This document shows positions 42,875-52,377 of a DNA stretch of 64,000 bases, piece by piece. Below the pieces are notes generated by a model. It saw only the letters and a list, made by a program, of their open reading frames with translations, had not been told where the DNA came from and did not search any database. The stretch's first letter is position 1. Each line of letters starts with the position of its first letter. The translations under genes were made by a program, and so were the position numbers. This DNA comes from UBA5239 sp031548025 (GTDB taxonomy: Bacteria; Verrucomicrobiota; Lentisphaeria; Victivallales; Victivallaceae). The stretch covers positions 62,001 through 126,000 of the forward strand of contig JAVBRM010000023.1 in NCBI GenBank assembly GCA_031548025.1, in the 5' to 3' direction.

Positions 42875-44830
42875 CAATGCGCAGATTTCTGATATTTTTA
42901 AGCCAAAATCGGCGGTGAAACGGTAAACGCGGCTATCGGAAGCGGTAAATTCCACTCCCCGGCACAGTCCCGGCAGTTCCAGGGTTTTCCAATTCGCGCC
43001 TTCCTTGGCCGTCGTTACCGCGTAGCCGCAGTCGATAACGCATTCACCGCGGCGATATCGGCGCAACGGCTTGGTTATGCCGATGACATCCGCGTACAAA
43101 GAAGGCAGAAACGGGTAACGCCCCAGACGTATATTTCTTTCGTCGGGGCAAATAATCTCCAAACCGTCTCCTCCGTACAACAAAAACACCGACATTTCGC
43201 CGTCGATGCTCACAGAATCGGTTCCTTCACGGCTGTAGCGCCGTTCGAAACCATTGAACAGATCATTGGGCATTTTCAGATTCACTCCACAGATCCGGGT
43301 CAGGGTGGTCTCTTTGAGCATGGTTATGCGGTCAAAAATCAACAATGTTTTTCCGTCCGGCAAAGCGGCCACCGCCATTTGTTGCCGGGCAAAATCGTAT
43401 TCATCCTCCCCCTCCCCCAAAGGCTTCTGGGTCCGCCAGATGAATTCACCACTCCCTAACCAACCGCCCGGTATTTCCCGGTTGTGATAGCTCCGGGGGA
43501 AAGCAACGCAGGGCGCCGGAGTGGCCAACTCTCCGCACAGATTATGCTGCCACTCCGCCATGTCGCTGCGGCCGGACGGCACACACAGCCCCACCGGCCC
43601 CAGAGAACCGCGCCAAACCCATGAGCGAATATTCCCGCCATCTCGAACCAGCTCCGCGCCGTGAAACTCATCACGCCAGGTCTTTTCTGGCTCCGATGTT
43701 TTTTGCACCTTGAACTCAAACTCACGCCGGTAGTATGCACCGCTGGAAAACGCCGACAGCATATCCGACTCCAAACGGCAATAATATTGATAATTATCCT
43801 CCCGGAACCGTGCCAGCCGACGCGAAAAAAACGTTCCGTCACCGGAGTACGCCCGCTCCTGATTGACGATCCGCAAGTACCCTTCCTCAAACACCAAAGC
43901 CTCGGCGTCACCGAGATAATCGGCGATAAAAAGCCACATCGGAATACACTGGGTCTGGCAGTAGGCATAGCGGACCCGCGAGTCTCCGCCGATGCGCAAC
44001 AACCGGCCATCCGGGAAGGTCAGGCGCTTCAACAACATCCAGAGTTTTTCGACATTGCGGTAAATCTCCGGCGGCGCTTCCAGACCACGTTTTTTACAAT
44101 AAAAATGCAATATGGCGATGTGAGACAAACAGGTTACCATGTACCCCACGTTCAAATATTTGTGATGATCCAACGACAGGTTTTCTGTGAAATTGCAACC
44201 CTCCAGCCACTCGAACAAAGGCTTGCCCCCGTAAATCTCATTGGACTCGAGATCGGACGGTACGCAAATACCGTTGAGAATCAGCTTCAACCCTTTTTGA
44301 CGGTACGCCTCCGCCCGGGGCGCGTCCGGATATTCCATGGCCGTGCGCAACAGCATAGAGCCGTTCCAGATATTCGATTCGGGCTTATTCCGCCCCTCCT
44401 GGGCGTCGATACCGGCATGAACCGGCAGCTCATCCAGCAGCCAATCCGCCTCGGAAAGCATGACCCGGCGCAGACTCCGCAAATCGTCAGCGCTCAGAAA
44501 CGGACGAATGGCCTCGATGCCATGCGTCATCCGCTCCAGCGAACCGCCGGCACTGATCCAGGTATACCCCCATTGCCCGCCGTCGGTTCCGCGGGCTTCA
44601 CCCGAAAGATGGGTAGCCAGGATATAACGCAGTATCGCCAAAACGGTATCGGTATCGCCCATTATCGCCAGCGCGGCGAAAGCCTTGGCGCAGCACTGAA
44701 CCGGCCAGTTATGGCTCTCGCCGGTACCGAAATACATCAGTTTTTCGTCAAACTCCGCCTTCCGCAAGAATTCCGGCATTACCCGCATGAACTCCAGCAA
44801 AGGCCGAATATAATCGTTTTCCGTTACCAT
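42866..44830 (-). CDS. cytoplasmic heparinase/PL-like (alpha/alpha)-barrel enzyme, family unassigned
   Basis: 654 residues without a signal peptide. The first 370 residues have the helical-hairpin pattern of an (alpha/alpha) toroid (WPVQCCAKAFAALAIMGD; GGQWGYTWISAGGSLERM; ESNIWNGSMLLRTAMEYPDA; FPDGRLLRIGGDSRVRYAYC). The rest is a beta-sandwich (YYRREFEFKVQKTSEPEKTW; GKTLLIFDRITML), the layout of heparinase II/III and related polysaccharide lyases. No catalytic residues can be assigned with confidence. Its ATG abuts the stop of the upstream exported protein with AGGA 7 nt before it. As the last gene of the Gfo/Idh operon it probably handles imported oligosaccharides. Confidence 0.65.
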   Translation of the reverse strand: MVTENDYIRPLLEFMRVMPEFLRKAEFDEKLMYFGTGESHNWPVQCCAKAFAALAIMGDTDTVLAILRYILATHLSGEARGTDGGQWGYTWISAGGSLERMTHGIEAIRPFLSADDLRSLRRVMLSEADWLLDELPVHAGIDAQEGRNKPESNIWNGSMLLRTAMEYPDAPRAEAYRQKGLKLILNGICVPSDLESNEIYGGKPLFEWLEGCNFTENLSLDHHKYLNVGYMVTCLSHIAILHFYCKKRGLEAPPEIYRNVEKLWMLLKRLTFPDGRLLRIGGDSRVRYAYCQTQCIPMWLFIADYLGDAEALVFEEGYLRIVNQERAYSGDGTFFSRRLARFREDNYQYYCRLESDMLSAFSSGAYYRREFEFKVQKTSEPEKTWRDEFHGAELVRDGGNIRSWVWRGSLGPVGLCVPSGRSDMAEWQHNLCGELATPAPCVAFPRSYHNREIPGGWLGSGEFIWRTQKPLGEGEDEYDFARQQMAVAALPDGKTLLIFDRITMLKETTLTRICGVNLKMPNDLFNGFERRYSREGTDSVSIDGEMSVFLLYGGDGLEIICPDERNIRLGRYPFLPSLYADVIGITKPLRRYRRGECVIDCGYAVTTAKEGANWKTLELPGLCRGVEFTASDSRVYRFTADFGLKISEICALAF

Positions 44831-47704
44831 CTATTCTTCCTGGAATTCCACGATCCGGACGCCTCCGGCGGGAACAATCAATTCAAATTTCCCGTCTTTC
44901 GGCGCCATAACCTCCGAGGTCATCCATTCCGAAGCGGATTTCACCGGTGTTTTCGGAATGACCGTTACTTTGACGGCCTCTTGGGGATCGGCCGGAGGCA
45001 TGGGGTTTTCCCAGCTCCGGTTCGGCGCCACTCCGTAGTTGTTGAAGAACGACACCACCCAGCCTTTGGAATTGCGGCTGACCAGATATTCGACATCACC
45101 TTCGACTTTGACCGGCAGCAATTCCCGGCTGACATGCGACATCAGATTGCTGAAAAGCTTCAGCATATTCCGGCGCTCCCAGGCGATTTTCAGATACTCG
45201 GGAGTGCTCAGGATAACCTTGCCTTTACCCCGTGCCGCCGACAGGATCAGCGGAGATTTGCGCTCGTCGGCACTCACGGCCAGTATGGTGGTCCCGGCGG
45301 ATGGCTTTACTTCCTGATACTTGAATTTACCGGTCTCGACGATCAATTCGCCGCTCAAATAACTGTAACTGCGGTCTGCCTGAAAATTTTTTCCGGTCGG
45401 TTGCGCTCCCAAAAAATCCGGTGGAAATAATGATAAATACGGTTCAAGCTGTTTCAGGTTGATTATCAGGGTCCCGCCGTTATCGACATAGGAAACCAGT
45501 TTTTCGGCCAGCGCCCGGTCAACCGGCACATCGCCGCAGAAGAAAACCGCCGGATAACTGTCGATGGTCCGCGCCGAAGCATCGTTGGTGATCACGTCGA
45601 AGATATCTCCGAACGGCGACACCCGAAACGCCAGGTCGTTGTAGATCTTTTTCGAATAAGGAAAAATCGTATGTTCCAGCGCCATCATCATCCGGTCCGC
45701 CTCGGTGGGGGGGATTGCATCCCAGATATTGGACATATATTTGGGCATATAACCATGATGCAGGTCCCACATCAAGGCAACCGGCGCATAAGCGGTACCG
45801 CGATCATGTTTTTTGACGATATTGTCATACATCCAGGCCAGATCCTCGCCCATTCTGGAGAGATACCACTTTTTATCCCGCAAATTCACCACCAGCGGAT
45901 CCACCGAATCGATGGTCCGGTAGTCATAACGCGACGGCGTATGACGGTGTCCGCCCTCTTCGGTAATGATATTGCTGCCGGACAAATAAGTATAATAAAT
46001 CTGCCGCAGCCGATCCTCATAAGGAACTCCGACCAAGGGGCCGCGGGCGGAGGATTTGCTCAAATTTAGTTCATTGATTCTCCCGCTGATCCTGAGCTCG
46101 TGCGGAGTCAGGCTTTCATAAAATTCGTTGATCGCATAAGAAGCATCGGCGCTCTCGGCCTGGCCGGGAAATTTCAATTTTTTGTCATGAGTCGCGATAT
46201 AGGTCCGCCACGGTTTACCGTACTGCCGGGCGGCTCCTCTGGAGACCGCGATCTGCATGGGCATATCGAGTATTTCCGCGCTGATCTCATGACCGCTCAT
46301 CACGTCACCGGCACTCAGGAACAAATGATCGGCGTAAGTCGCACTGCCGCTGCCGCGCCAAGGGTGTAATTCCGGATAAAATACCGGCCAGGAACGCGCG
46401 GTGGCAGTTTTGATATTGCGATAAAAACTCAGGAAACTCTGATAACCTTCCTCCTTGGTTTTCGGCACCGGAATACCGGCCTTTTCCAGGGTCCGGGCAT
46501 ATCCCCGGATGCCGATACACTCCTCAGCCCCCAACACCACCAGCCGATCCTGATATTTATCAATGAATTGCCGAATCGATTCTTTGGTTATGCCAAAAGC
46601 TTCCTCTTTATCATCCGGTAAAGTTCTCGTTTTGAGAATAAACGGATTTGAAGTTTTTTCCAGGGCTATTCGTTGAGCCTCCTGGATTTCACCATTGAGG
46701 ATTCTTTCCAGCGGACGCAACGGTTTCTTGTCATTCCGGTCGCTAAACAGCATAATATAAAGCATACTCTCGCGATAAAGCGGAATATCGGTAAAATCTC
46801 CCGGCTGTGCAAAATTACCCCGCGGCATCATCATGAACCAGAAGTCTTTACCCTTGATATCCTTCGGTTTCCATTCATCGGCCACCCGGTACTCTCCCGC
46901 CTTGGAACCGACAAAGTTCGTTGCTTTCCCCGCTTTGAGGTCGGCCGCGATGATCTGATTGCGGTCATGATCGATCAACCTCTCGATCTCCATGAGCCCG
47001 GTCAAAGCCGGAATCAGCTCCTTGCCGGATACCGCGTCAATCCGGTTCAGGTACTTTTCCGCTCCGGTCATGCTTTTCAGTTCAGCCTTGCGGTCAGCAA
47101 CGATTTTCTCCGAAGTCCCCAGGAAGAAATCGTCGAAATCATCCGGAGCGACGAATGATCGAACCTGAATGGGAAATAAACTGCTGTTACCATCCCCGGT
47201 CGCACGAATAATATTCCCCTGATATACCCGTCCCGACAAAGGGTTCTGCGGCAGACACGCCAAGGGAATTTTTATTTCGGCTGACCAGCCGGAATCATGA
47301 AACGCGACCGCGCTTTGCAAGCTGCCATCTTCCGGATAACGCTGCCCGGTAACCGCCAACGCAAAAGTGGAAAAATGTTCCTTATCGCCAAGTCGAATTT
47401 CCAATCGCGGCAGGCTGAAAACGGAAACACTTTTCAGAGTGCCGTCCTTTGGAACGCGATGGCAATTCAATGCAAGATAAATATTCTCCGAGTCATACAT
47501 CGCATACAAATCGGTTTGCTCCTCCGACGGCTTATTCCGTTCCATCGGAGCGAATTTACGGTCGACCCGACCATGATTCCACTCTGCCGGGGTGATTACC
47601 CCGTCCAGTACCGGCGGTTTATCGGTTCGCGCCGCGATCACCGGCGCCGCTGTAAGCTGACAGGCAACCGGCAACAGAAAAGCCCATTTGAATAAATTTT
47701 TCAT
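44831..47704 (-). CDS. exported CBM9-like plus catalytic-type multidomain protein
   Basis: 957 residues with a signal peptide (MKNLFKWAFLLPVACQLTAA). Residues about 28-200 resemble a CBM9-like domain (PPVLDGVITPAEWNHGRVDR). The central part (about 210-640) looks like a TIM-barrel-type region with an acidic motif NIITEEGGHRH near residue 583. It is followed by a glutamine-amidotransferase-like domain (about 650-800, YPAVFFCGDVPVDRALAEKL; LILSAARGKGKVILSTPEYL) and a C-terminal beta domain. This order is seen in GH42-like architectures, but I cannot assign a family. The start at 47704 follows GGTGA at 5-6 nt and lies 5 nt after the previous stop. The ATG at 47716 would overlap that stop. Confidence 0.68.
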   Translation of the reverse strand: MKNLFKWAFLLPVACQLTAAPVIAARTDKPPVLDGVITPAEWNHGRVDRKFAPMERNKPSEEQTDLYAMYDSENIYLALNCHRVPKDGTLKSVSVFSLPRLEIRLGDKEHFSTFALAVTGQRYPEDGSLQSAVAFHDSGWSAEIKIPLACLPQNPLSGRVYQGNIIRATGDGNSSLFPIQVRSFVAPDDFDDFFLGTSEKIVADRKAELKSMTGAEKYLNRIDAVSGKELIPALTGLMEIERLIDHDRNQIIAADLKAGKATNFVGSKAGEYRVADEWKPKDIKGKDFWFMMMPRGNFAQPGDFTDIPLYRESMLYIMLFSDRNDKKPLRPLERILNGEIQEAQRIALEKTSNPFILKTRTLPDDKEEAFGITKESIRQFIDKYQDRLVVLGAEECIGIRGYARTLEKAGIPVPKTKEEGYQSFLSFYRNIKTATARSWPVFYPELHPWRGSGSATYADHLFLSAGDVMSGHEISAEILDMPMQIAVSRGAARQYGKPWRTYIATHDKKLKFPGQAESADASYAINEFYESLTPHELRISGRINELNLSKSSARGPLVGVPYEDRLRQIYYTYLSGSNIITEEGGHRHTPSRYDYRTIDSVDPLVVNLRDKKWYLSRMGEDLAWMYDNIVKKHDRGTAYAPVALMWDLHHGYMPKYMSNIWDAIPPTEADRMMMALEHTIFPYSKKIYNDLAFRVSPFGDIFDVITNDASARTIDSYPAVFFCGDVPVDRALAEKLVSYVDNGGTLIINLKQLEPYLSLFPPDFLGAQPTGKNFQADRSYSYLSGELIVETGKFKYQEVKPSAGTTILAVSADERKSPLILSAARGKGKVILSTPEYLKIAWERRNMLKLFSNLMSHVSRELLPVKVEGDVEYLVSRNSKGWVVSFFNNYGVAPNRSWENPMPPADPQEAVKVTVIPKTPVKSASEWMTSEVMAPKDGKFELIVPAGGVRIVEFQEE

Positions 47705-47709
47705 ACAGT

Positions 47710-48840
47710 TCACCATTTCCCGATTTTAAGATTTTCGATGACGATTTGGCCGCGATCCATTGAAGTATCCGGCACGTCGTTAATGCCCAGCGTGATCTTT
47801 TTCACCGGCAGATCAACGGTCTGATTGCCGTCGCCGCCCCATTTGGAAGCATAGCGTTCAAATGGTTCGACCTTCGGCAGCAGTTTGCCCAAACGCAGGT
47901 TAAAGGTCTTCTTGCCGCTCTCCGGCAGAGCTCCCAGCGCAGCAAAATGCGCCTCACCTCCAGCGTCGTAAAGCACGATAAAAAGTTCATGCCCTTTGCC
48001 CTCTCCGCTTACCGTGAAAGAGATGTTTTCGCAGACCGGAATATCCTTGGCCAGATCGAACATGAATGCGTCATGCTGCGGGGTAGTAAAAACGTAGTCG
48101 ATTACAAATTTGCCGTTCCGGTTTTCCACTTTGCATCCCTCTGGCGGCGGCGCGGGCTTTTCGCCGACATGCGCCGCCGGGTTGACCGGATTGACATCCT
48201 TGAATTCAATCGTCATATCCGGCAACTCAACTTTCGCCTTGGGAGGGGCAACCTCTTTTTTCACGACTGGTTTCCGCCGTTCACTGAATGTTTTCGGTTC
48301 CGCCACCGGGCCCAATCCCACCAGGGCCGCCGCCGCCACGGTTACCTTGGCCTTGCCGGTCAACCGGACCAGATTCATGGTGAATTTGCCTTCACAGTCG
48401 GTGGGAGTCTCAATTTCACGATAATACACGTTCCAATCAAAATCCCGCTGATAAGCGCTACCCCCACTGCGAAATTGCGCTCCTCCCTCATACTTATGAT
48501 CTCCAATAAATCCCAGTATACGGACGTTGGCGCCATCCGCGACTTCGCCTTTCATAATCGCGGCCCAAATGTATTTGGTGCCGGGTTTCAAAGTCACCCC
48601 GGGATAAGTGAGCGTTCCGCTCTTCCCTTCACTATCCGTATTCAATACCGGCAGATCATTTTCTCTGGATACCGTCAAACCCTGACTGCGCCATGGTGGA
48701 AAATTCCCTTTGCCGTCCGGCTTGAAGATGTGATTTTTCAATAAATTCGCCCCTTCCGGCAATTGAAAATTATCCCACGGTTCGGCGGCGTTTAAAAATA
48801 CCGCCGCCAATGACAATGCAATGACAAATCCTATTTTCAA
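47710..48840 (-). CDS. exported carbohydrate-binding-like protein (TTG start)
   Basis: 376 residues. The start is a TTG at 48840: GGAGG lies 5 nt upstream, and the resulting N-terminus (KIGFVIALSLAAVFLNAAEPW) is a proper signal peptide, whereas no ATG occurs nearby in frame. The first domain (about 25-200) resembles a CBM jelly roll (GANLLKNHIFKPDGKGNFPP; TLKPGTKYIWAAIMKG). A charged linker (KPVVKKEVAPPKAKVELP) leads to a second beta domain (about 245-376, DIPVCENISFTVSGEGKGHE; QIVIENLKIGKW). No catalytic motif is visible. It sits between the pseudopilin and the large exported protein and may help bind substrate at the cell surface. Confidence 0.68.
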   Translation of the reverse strand: MKIGFVIALSLAAVFLNAAEPWDNFQLPEGANLLKNHIFKPDGKGNFPPWRSQGLTVSRENDLPVLNTDSEGKSGTLTYPGVTLKPGTKYIWAAIMKGEVADGANVRILGFIGDHKYEGGAQFRSGGSAYQRDFDWNVYYREIETPTDCEGKFTMNLVRLTGKAKVTVAAAALVGLGPVAEPKTFSERRKPVVKKEVAPPKAKVELPDMTIEFKDVNPVNPAAHVGEKPAPPPEGCKVENRNGKFVIDYVFTTPQHDAFMFDLAKDIPVCENISFTVSGEGKGHELFIVLYDAGGEAHFAALGALPESGKKTFNLRLGKLLPKVEPFERYASKWGGDGNQTVDLPVKKITLGINDVPDTSMDRGQIVIENLKIGKW

Positions 48841-48853
48841 AAGAACCTCCCAG

Positions 48854-49630
48854 TCAGCGATATGAGCTGAATTGTATTTTTTGTTTAAGTTCGTTATACA
48901 TATGATCGAAAATATACAGCGTGGTGGAAGTCGCTGTGTCAAGGGAATTCCAGGCATACTCCTTGCCGGTTTCCTGAAAAAATTGATCGGTGGACCAAGA
49001 AGCCGCATGCCCGTCGAGGCAACCAACGTTGATCTTGGTATTGTCGTGCGCACCGGAAAAAAATCGGTTGGTTCCCGTGCCCTCACCTGCTGTCAGGTTC
49101 ACGACGTAAGATTGCTTACCGCCCTTTGTAGCTGAGCGGGTAATATGATACGCGCTGTCGCCTAGTTGCATATATGAGGAAGGAAAGCGAAGCAGCCGCA
49201 TACTCAAATAATAGTCGCCGTCGACATCGGTTCTGGTCCAGAGCAAGCGTGGAGTATCGTTGGCGGCACCGCACCGCCCGCCATAAGTATACCAGCGCGA
49301 AGAACCTTCATCGTCCGTATTCCAGCGATACTGCGGCATGGCCGGACAGACCATGACATTGGGACTCTTCACGATATTGTCGTCATATTTTTTCCCCCGG
49401 TAAAAGGTCGTGCTCCAATAAGTTCCCCCCTGGCGGACCATCAGAAAACCGCCGTTTTCATCGGCGTAGAGTTGATGATACCCCATCATCTGTTTCAGGT
49501 TGGAGAGGCAATTGATGCATTTTGCTTTCGCTCTGGCCTTATTCAAGGCCGGCAGCAGCAATGCCGCCAGGATCGCGATGATCGCGACCACAACCAGGAG
49601 TTCAATGAGTGTGAAATTGCTTCTTTTCAT
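48854..49630 (-). CDS. prepilin-type pseudopilin (H-X10-DG variant)
   Basis: 258 residues. The leader MKRSN precedes FTLIELLVVVAIIAILAALL and the spine LPALNKARAKAKCINCLSNL. The C-terminal motif SGAHDNTKINVGCLDGHAAS has ten rather than nine residues between His and Asp-Gly. Unlike the other five it continues for about 40 residues beyond the motif. AAGG lies 6 nt upstream, and the ATG overlaps the AraC stop (ATGA), so it is translated directly after its regulator gene. Two exported proteins follow. Confidence 0.88.
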   Translation of the reverse strand: MKRSNFTLIELLVVVAIIAILAALLLPALNKARAKAKCINCLSNLKQMMGYHQLYADENGGFLMVRQGGTYWSTTFYRGKKYDDNIVKSPNVMVCPAMPQYRWNTDDEGSSRWYTYGGRCGAANDTPRLLWTRTDVDGDYYLSMRLLRFPSSYMQLGDSAYHITRSATKGGKQSYVVNLTAGEGTGTNRFFSGAHDNTKINVGCLDGHAASWSTDQFFQETGKEYAWNSLDTATSTTLYIFDHMYNELKQKIQFSSYR

Positions 49631-50496
49631 AAGCTACCTTCTCTGATGTTATTAACCGCATTATTCCTGTAAATTCCCGGTGAAACCCCAGTTTTTTCTT
49701 TGAATTGCCTGGAAAAAAAATAATGATCCGAATAACCGAGTCCCGCCGAGATTTCCTGCAAGGTCTGCGGAGTACTCGCCAACAACGCCTTGGCACGGCT
49801 GATTCGCTGGTTAATCAGATATTCCTGAGGAGACATCTGCCAGTATTCCGAGAAAATCCGGGTAAAAGCGTTGCGCCCCAGACCGAACTTCGCAGCCAGT
49901 TCGGTCACCGGAATGAAACTTCGGGAATTCTCCTCAATCAGCATGGCGGCCTCGAGCGCCAGCATCCGGTGCCTGTCGGTATGTTCTTCTTTATCCCGCC
50001 CGATGTTGTTATAAAATTCCAGCGACATCAGCAAGGCTTTGAACATCGCTTCGGCGGCGGCGTTTTTCTCCGCCTTGCGTTCCTCCGGCATGAAATCCTG
50101 AAATTTCAGGAGCTTGATAATATTCTGGCCCATCATCCGCCACTGTGGATTGTGAAAACTGTGCAATAATTCCGGCATTTCATCCACGCCGGGATAATAA
50201 CAGTTTCCGTCCGGAGTTATCAGGTTAAAATGAAAATAAGCCATGCCGATCGGCTCATCCGGATTCTGGGTAATCCGATAATTATGGCCGGGACGCATCC
50301 AGACGATGGAATCCGCGTCAAGCCTGGTCTTGCCGCCGCGCAGTTCCATTTCGCATTCACCGGTATGAAACAGCCATAAATCATTATCGATAATCTCTTT
50401 GTGCTGCCAGTTAATGGAATGTCTGTTGCCACGCCGCCACTGCGAATTGGCACACCGCCCCAAACGAACCTCCAGATTTTTCCAGTCCAAACTCAT
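49627..50496 (-). CDS. AraC family transcriptional regulator
   Basis: 289 residues. The N-terminal cupin-like sensor is indicated by DLWLFHTGECEMELRGGKTR and DADSIVWMRPGHNYRI. The C-terminal helix-turn-helix pair spans about 190-285 (FIPVTELAAKFGLGRNAFTRIFSEYWQMSP and LQEISAGLGYSDHYFFSRQFKEKTGVSP). It overlaps the upstream isomerase and the downstream pseudopilin genes by 4 nt each (ATGA junctions), so it lies in the middle of the operon it probably controls. The operon promoter at 52285-52315 is a near copy of the one preceding the creatininase-GNAT/AraC operon. Confidence 0.9.
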   Translation of the reverse strand: MSLDWKNLEVRLGRCANSQWRRGNRHSINWQHKEIIDNDLWLFHTGECEMELRGGKTRLDADSIVWMRPGHNYRITQNPDEPIGMAYFHFNLITPDGNCYYPGVDEMPELLHSFHNPQWRMMGQNIIKLLKFQDFMPEERKAEKNAAAEAMFKALLMSLEFYNNIGRDKEEHTDRHRMLALEAAMLIEENSRSFIPVTELAAKFGLGRNAFTRIFSEYWQMSPQEYLINQRISRAKALLASTPQTLQEISAGLGYSDHYFFSRQFKEKTGVSPGIYRNNAVNNIREGSL

Positions 50497-51215
50497 GAAT
50501 TATCCTCCAGCATCTCTTTCAGACAACGGGCGTCGTCGAAGAATTGTTCAACACTGTTTCCCATAACAAATTCCAACAGCCAGGCACGTTCCCGGCCACG
50601 CAATAACTGGATGTACTCTTTCCACTCTCCCGCCCCTTCCCGCAGAGGTCGGCGGCCCGAAGCATCCATGTGGAACACATGCACATGACTGACCTGTGCT
50701 ATCAACGCTTTCAAGCTCGCCAGGTTATCCGCGCCGAAATGCGACTGAAAATAGCAACGAAAATTTTTCCGGTCAACCACCCGGACCAATTCAAGAGCGG
50801 AAGCCGCGGTATCGGTCAAGGTGTCGCGATGCTTCTCCACACTGATCTCCAATTCACCGGCGCGGTCACACAACACCGCCAGATTGGCGGCAACTTCCGT
50901 TACCGAAGCCTCTTCTGATCCCTTGCAACCGGCCCACACCCGGATATGAGGCGCGCCCAACGCCCGGGCAGTAGCAATCAGCGCATCAATCGTATCCACT
51001 GAATCGGCCCGGTAATAACTCCCATACGAAATCACTTCCGGCCCGGCGTCCCGGGTCATTTTTCCCACGGTTTCAGCCGCAGCCAGATCTCCGCACGGCA
51101 CATGGATATCGCCGCCCCATTCAATCCCGTCAAGACCGGCTTGGGCCGCCAGAGCAATCAATTCCCCCGGCGGCAGAGAACGGAAAGTTACGCTGGTCAG
51201 TCCGCACTTCATCAT
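50493..51215 (-). CDS. sugar phosphate isomerase/epimerase-like TIM-barrel protein
   Basis: 240 residues of the AP-endonuclease-2/xylose-isomerase-like TIM-barrel superfamily. Typical strands are MKCGLTSVTFRSLPPGELIA, GLDGIEWGGDIHVPCGD, GAPHIRVWAGCKGSEEASV, LEISVEKHRDTLTDTA and SHVHVFHMDASGRRPL. The His/Asp/Glu residues in these strands would bind a metal. It is slightly shorter than most members. It overlaps both the Gfo/Idh gene and the AraC gene by 4 nt. Together with the oxidoreductase it suggests oxidation and isomerisation of an unusual sugar such as an inositol- or uronate-like compound; this is inferred from pairing only. Confidence 0.88.
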   Translation of the reverse strand: MMKCGLTSVTFRSLPPGELIALAAQAGLDGIEWGGDIHVPCGDLAAAETVGKMTRDAGPEVISYGSYYRADSVDTIDALIATARALGAPHIRVWAGCKGSEEASVTEVAANLAVLCDRAGELEISVEKHRDTLTDTAASALELVRVVDRKNFRCYFQSHFGADNLASLKALIAQVSHVHVFHMDASGRRPLREGAGEWKEYIQLLRGRERAWLLEFVMGNSVEQFFDDARCLKEMLEDNS

Positions 51216-52261
51216 TCACCTGCCTTTTCGCGCGCCTCATCCAACAGGCGCATCAGCTTCCAGGTATCCGACAGCGGATTCAGCGGAACCGCATCGGCGG
51301 TTATGTAATCGTAAAGATTGCGATAGTAGGCGCTGACCGGTTTGTCGCCGGCCCCCGCTCCGGAGAAATATTCTTCCTCAAAAGTGAAATCGGCTTTCGG
51401 GTATTTCCGGCCCGGCGCGGCCATGCCTTCCGCGATTTCCGCCTCACCGGCCTTGGCCGGATCGTAATACCGGATGTGCCACCGGCGCGGTTGTTCATCC
51501 GTCAATACCGCCGCACCATACTGACCATAAACCGCATAACAATACGGCACGATTGCCGCCGCCTGGTTGATATTGATATCCACCAGGACGTCGCCGTTGA
51601 AGCGCAGCAGGATCTTCACGACATCCTCGGCGTCTCCGACCGACGCCACACGGTCGATGTCGCATGCCAGCAACTGATAATCCCCGCCCAGCAGATATAT
51701 GAACTGGTCCACATGATGAGCGCCGTAATTCAGCAGCATTCCGCCGCCGTTTTTCCTGAAAGCCTGCCAGTCGTTGCGGCGACAGTAACGGCCGACGAAA
51801 TCATGAATCTGAAAAATCCGTCCCAGTTTCCCCGAATCGATGATCACACGCAAATCGGCGGTATCCTGGCAAAGCCGCCGGGGCTGATAAATCATCAGTT
51901 TGCGCGAATTTTCCCGGGCCGCCGCCATCATCGCCTCAAATTCGGTATGACAGATCGCCGCCGGTTTGTCGCAGAAAACATGACTGCCGTGCCGCAGCGC
52001 CGCAATGGTGTCGGCAGCATGATAGACCGTCGGCGAGGCAATCACCACCAGGTCCGGATGCTCCGCGGCCAGCAATTCCTCCGTAGAAGCATAAAAACGC
52101 GGTATGGCAAAATGATCACACGCCTCACGGCAACGCTCGGCCAACGGGTCGACTACCGCACTGAGCCGATAATTGTCATTGCCCGCCATTGCCGGAAGAT
52201 GAGCACTCCAGGCAATACGCCCTACCCCAACCAAAGCCGTCGTCAATTTTCCGCCATTCAT
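51212..52261 (-). CDS. Gfo/Idh/MocA family oxidoreductase
   Basis: 349 residues. The N-terminal Rossmann fold is clear (LTTALVGVGRIAWSAHLPAM, SAVVDPLAERCREACDHFAI, PDLVVIASPTVYHAADTIAA), followed by HVFCDKPAAICHTEF with the conserved Lys-Pro of the family. The catalytic C-terminal region has GRIFQIHDFVGRYCRRNDWQ and GGGMLLNYGAHHVDQFIYLL (substrate His). It would oxidise or reduce a sugar or polyol with NAD(P). The ATG at 52261 is chosen because GAGG precedes it by 6 nt; the ATG at 52273 has none. It is the first gene of a seven-gene operon behind the shared promoter element. Confidence 0.92.
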   Translation of the reverse strand: MNGGKLTTALVGVGRIAWSAHLPAMAGNDNYRLSAVVDPLAERCREACDHFAIPRFYASTEELLAAEHPDLVVIASPTVYHAADTIAALRHGSHVFCDKPAAICHTEFEAMMAAARENSRKLMIYQPRRLCQDTADLRVIIDSGKLGRIFQIHDFVGRYCRRNDWQAFRKNGGGMLLNYGAHHVDQFIYLLGGDYQLLACDIDRVASVGDAEDVVKILLRFNGDVLVDININQAAAIVPYCYAVYGQYGAAVLTDEQPRRWHIRYYDPAKAGEAEIAEGMAAPGRKYPKADFTFEEEYFSGAGAGDKPVSAYYRNLYDYITADAVPLNPLSDTWKLMRLLDEAREKAGE

Positions 52262-52284
52262 GCTAGTCCTCATTGTTTGCCAAT

Positions 52285-52315
52285 ATTATATCGCATGAAT
52301 GGTGATTTTAAAATG
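52285..52315 (-). promoter_or_regulatory. AraC-linked promoter element, copy 2
   Basis: On the minus strand TATAAT (52285-52290) is preceded by the same CATTTTAAAATCA...ATTCATGC block as at 42844-42874; 28 of 31 positions agree. Transcription would start near 52278, giving a leader of about 17 nt to the Gfo/Idh ATG at 52261. The remaining sequence up to the ROK stop at 52378 shows no clear terminator. Confidence 0.7.
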
Positions 52316-52377
52316 GATTATCGCACCGCTTTGTTGTGTTTTTGCACCTTTCGGTAATTTTAGCTTTCTGCGGATTT

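Noticed and set aside
41320..45430. Long plus-strand open frames antisense to the creatininase-GNAT, PL-like and exported genes
   Set aside because: No motifs, and they conflict with well-supported minus-strand genes linked by start/stop overlaps.
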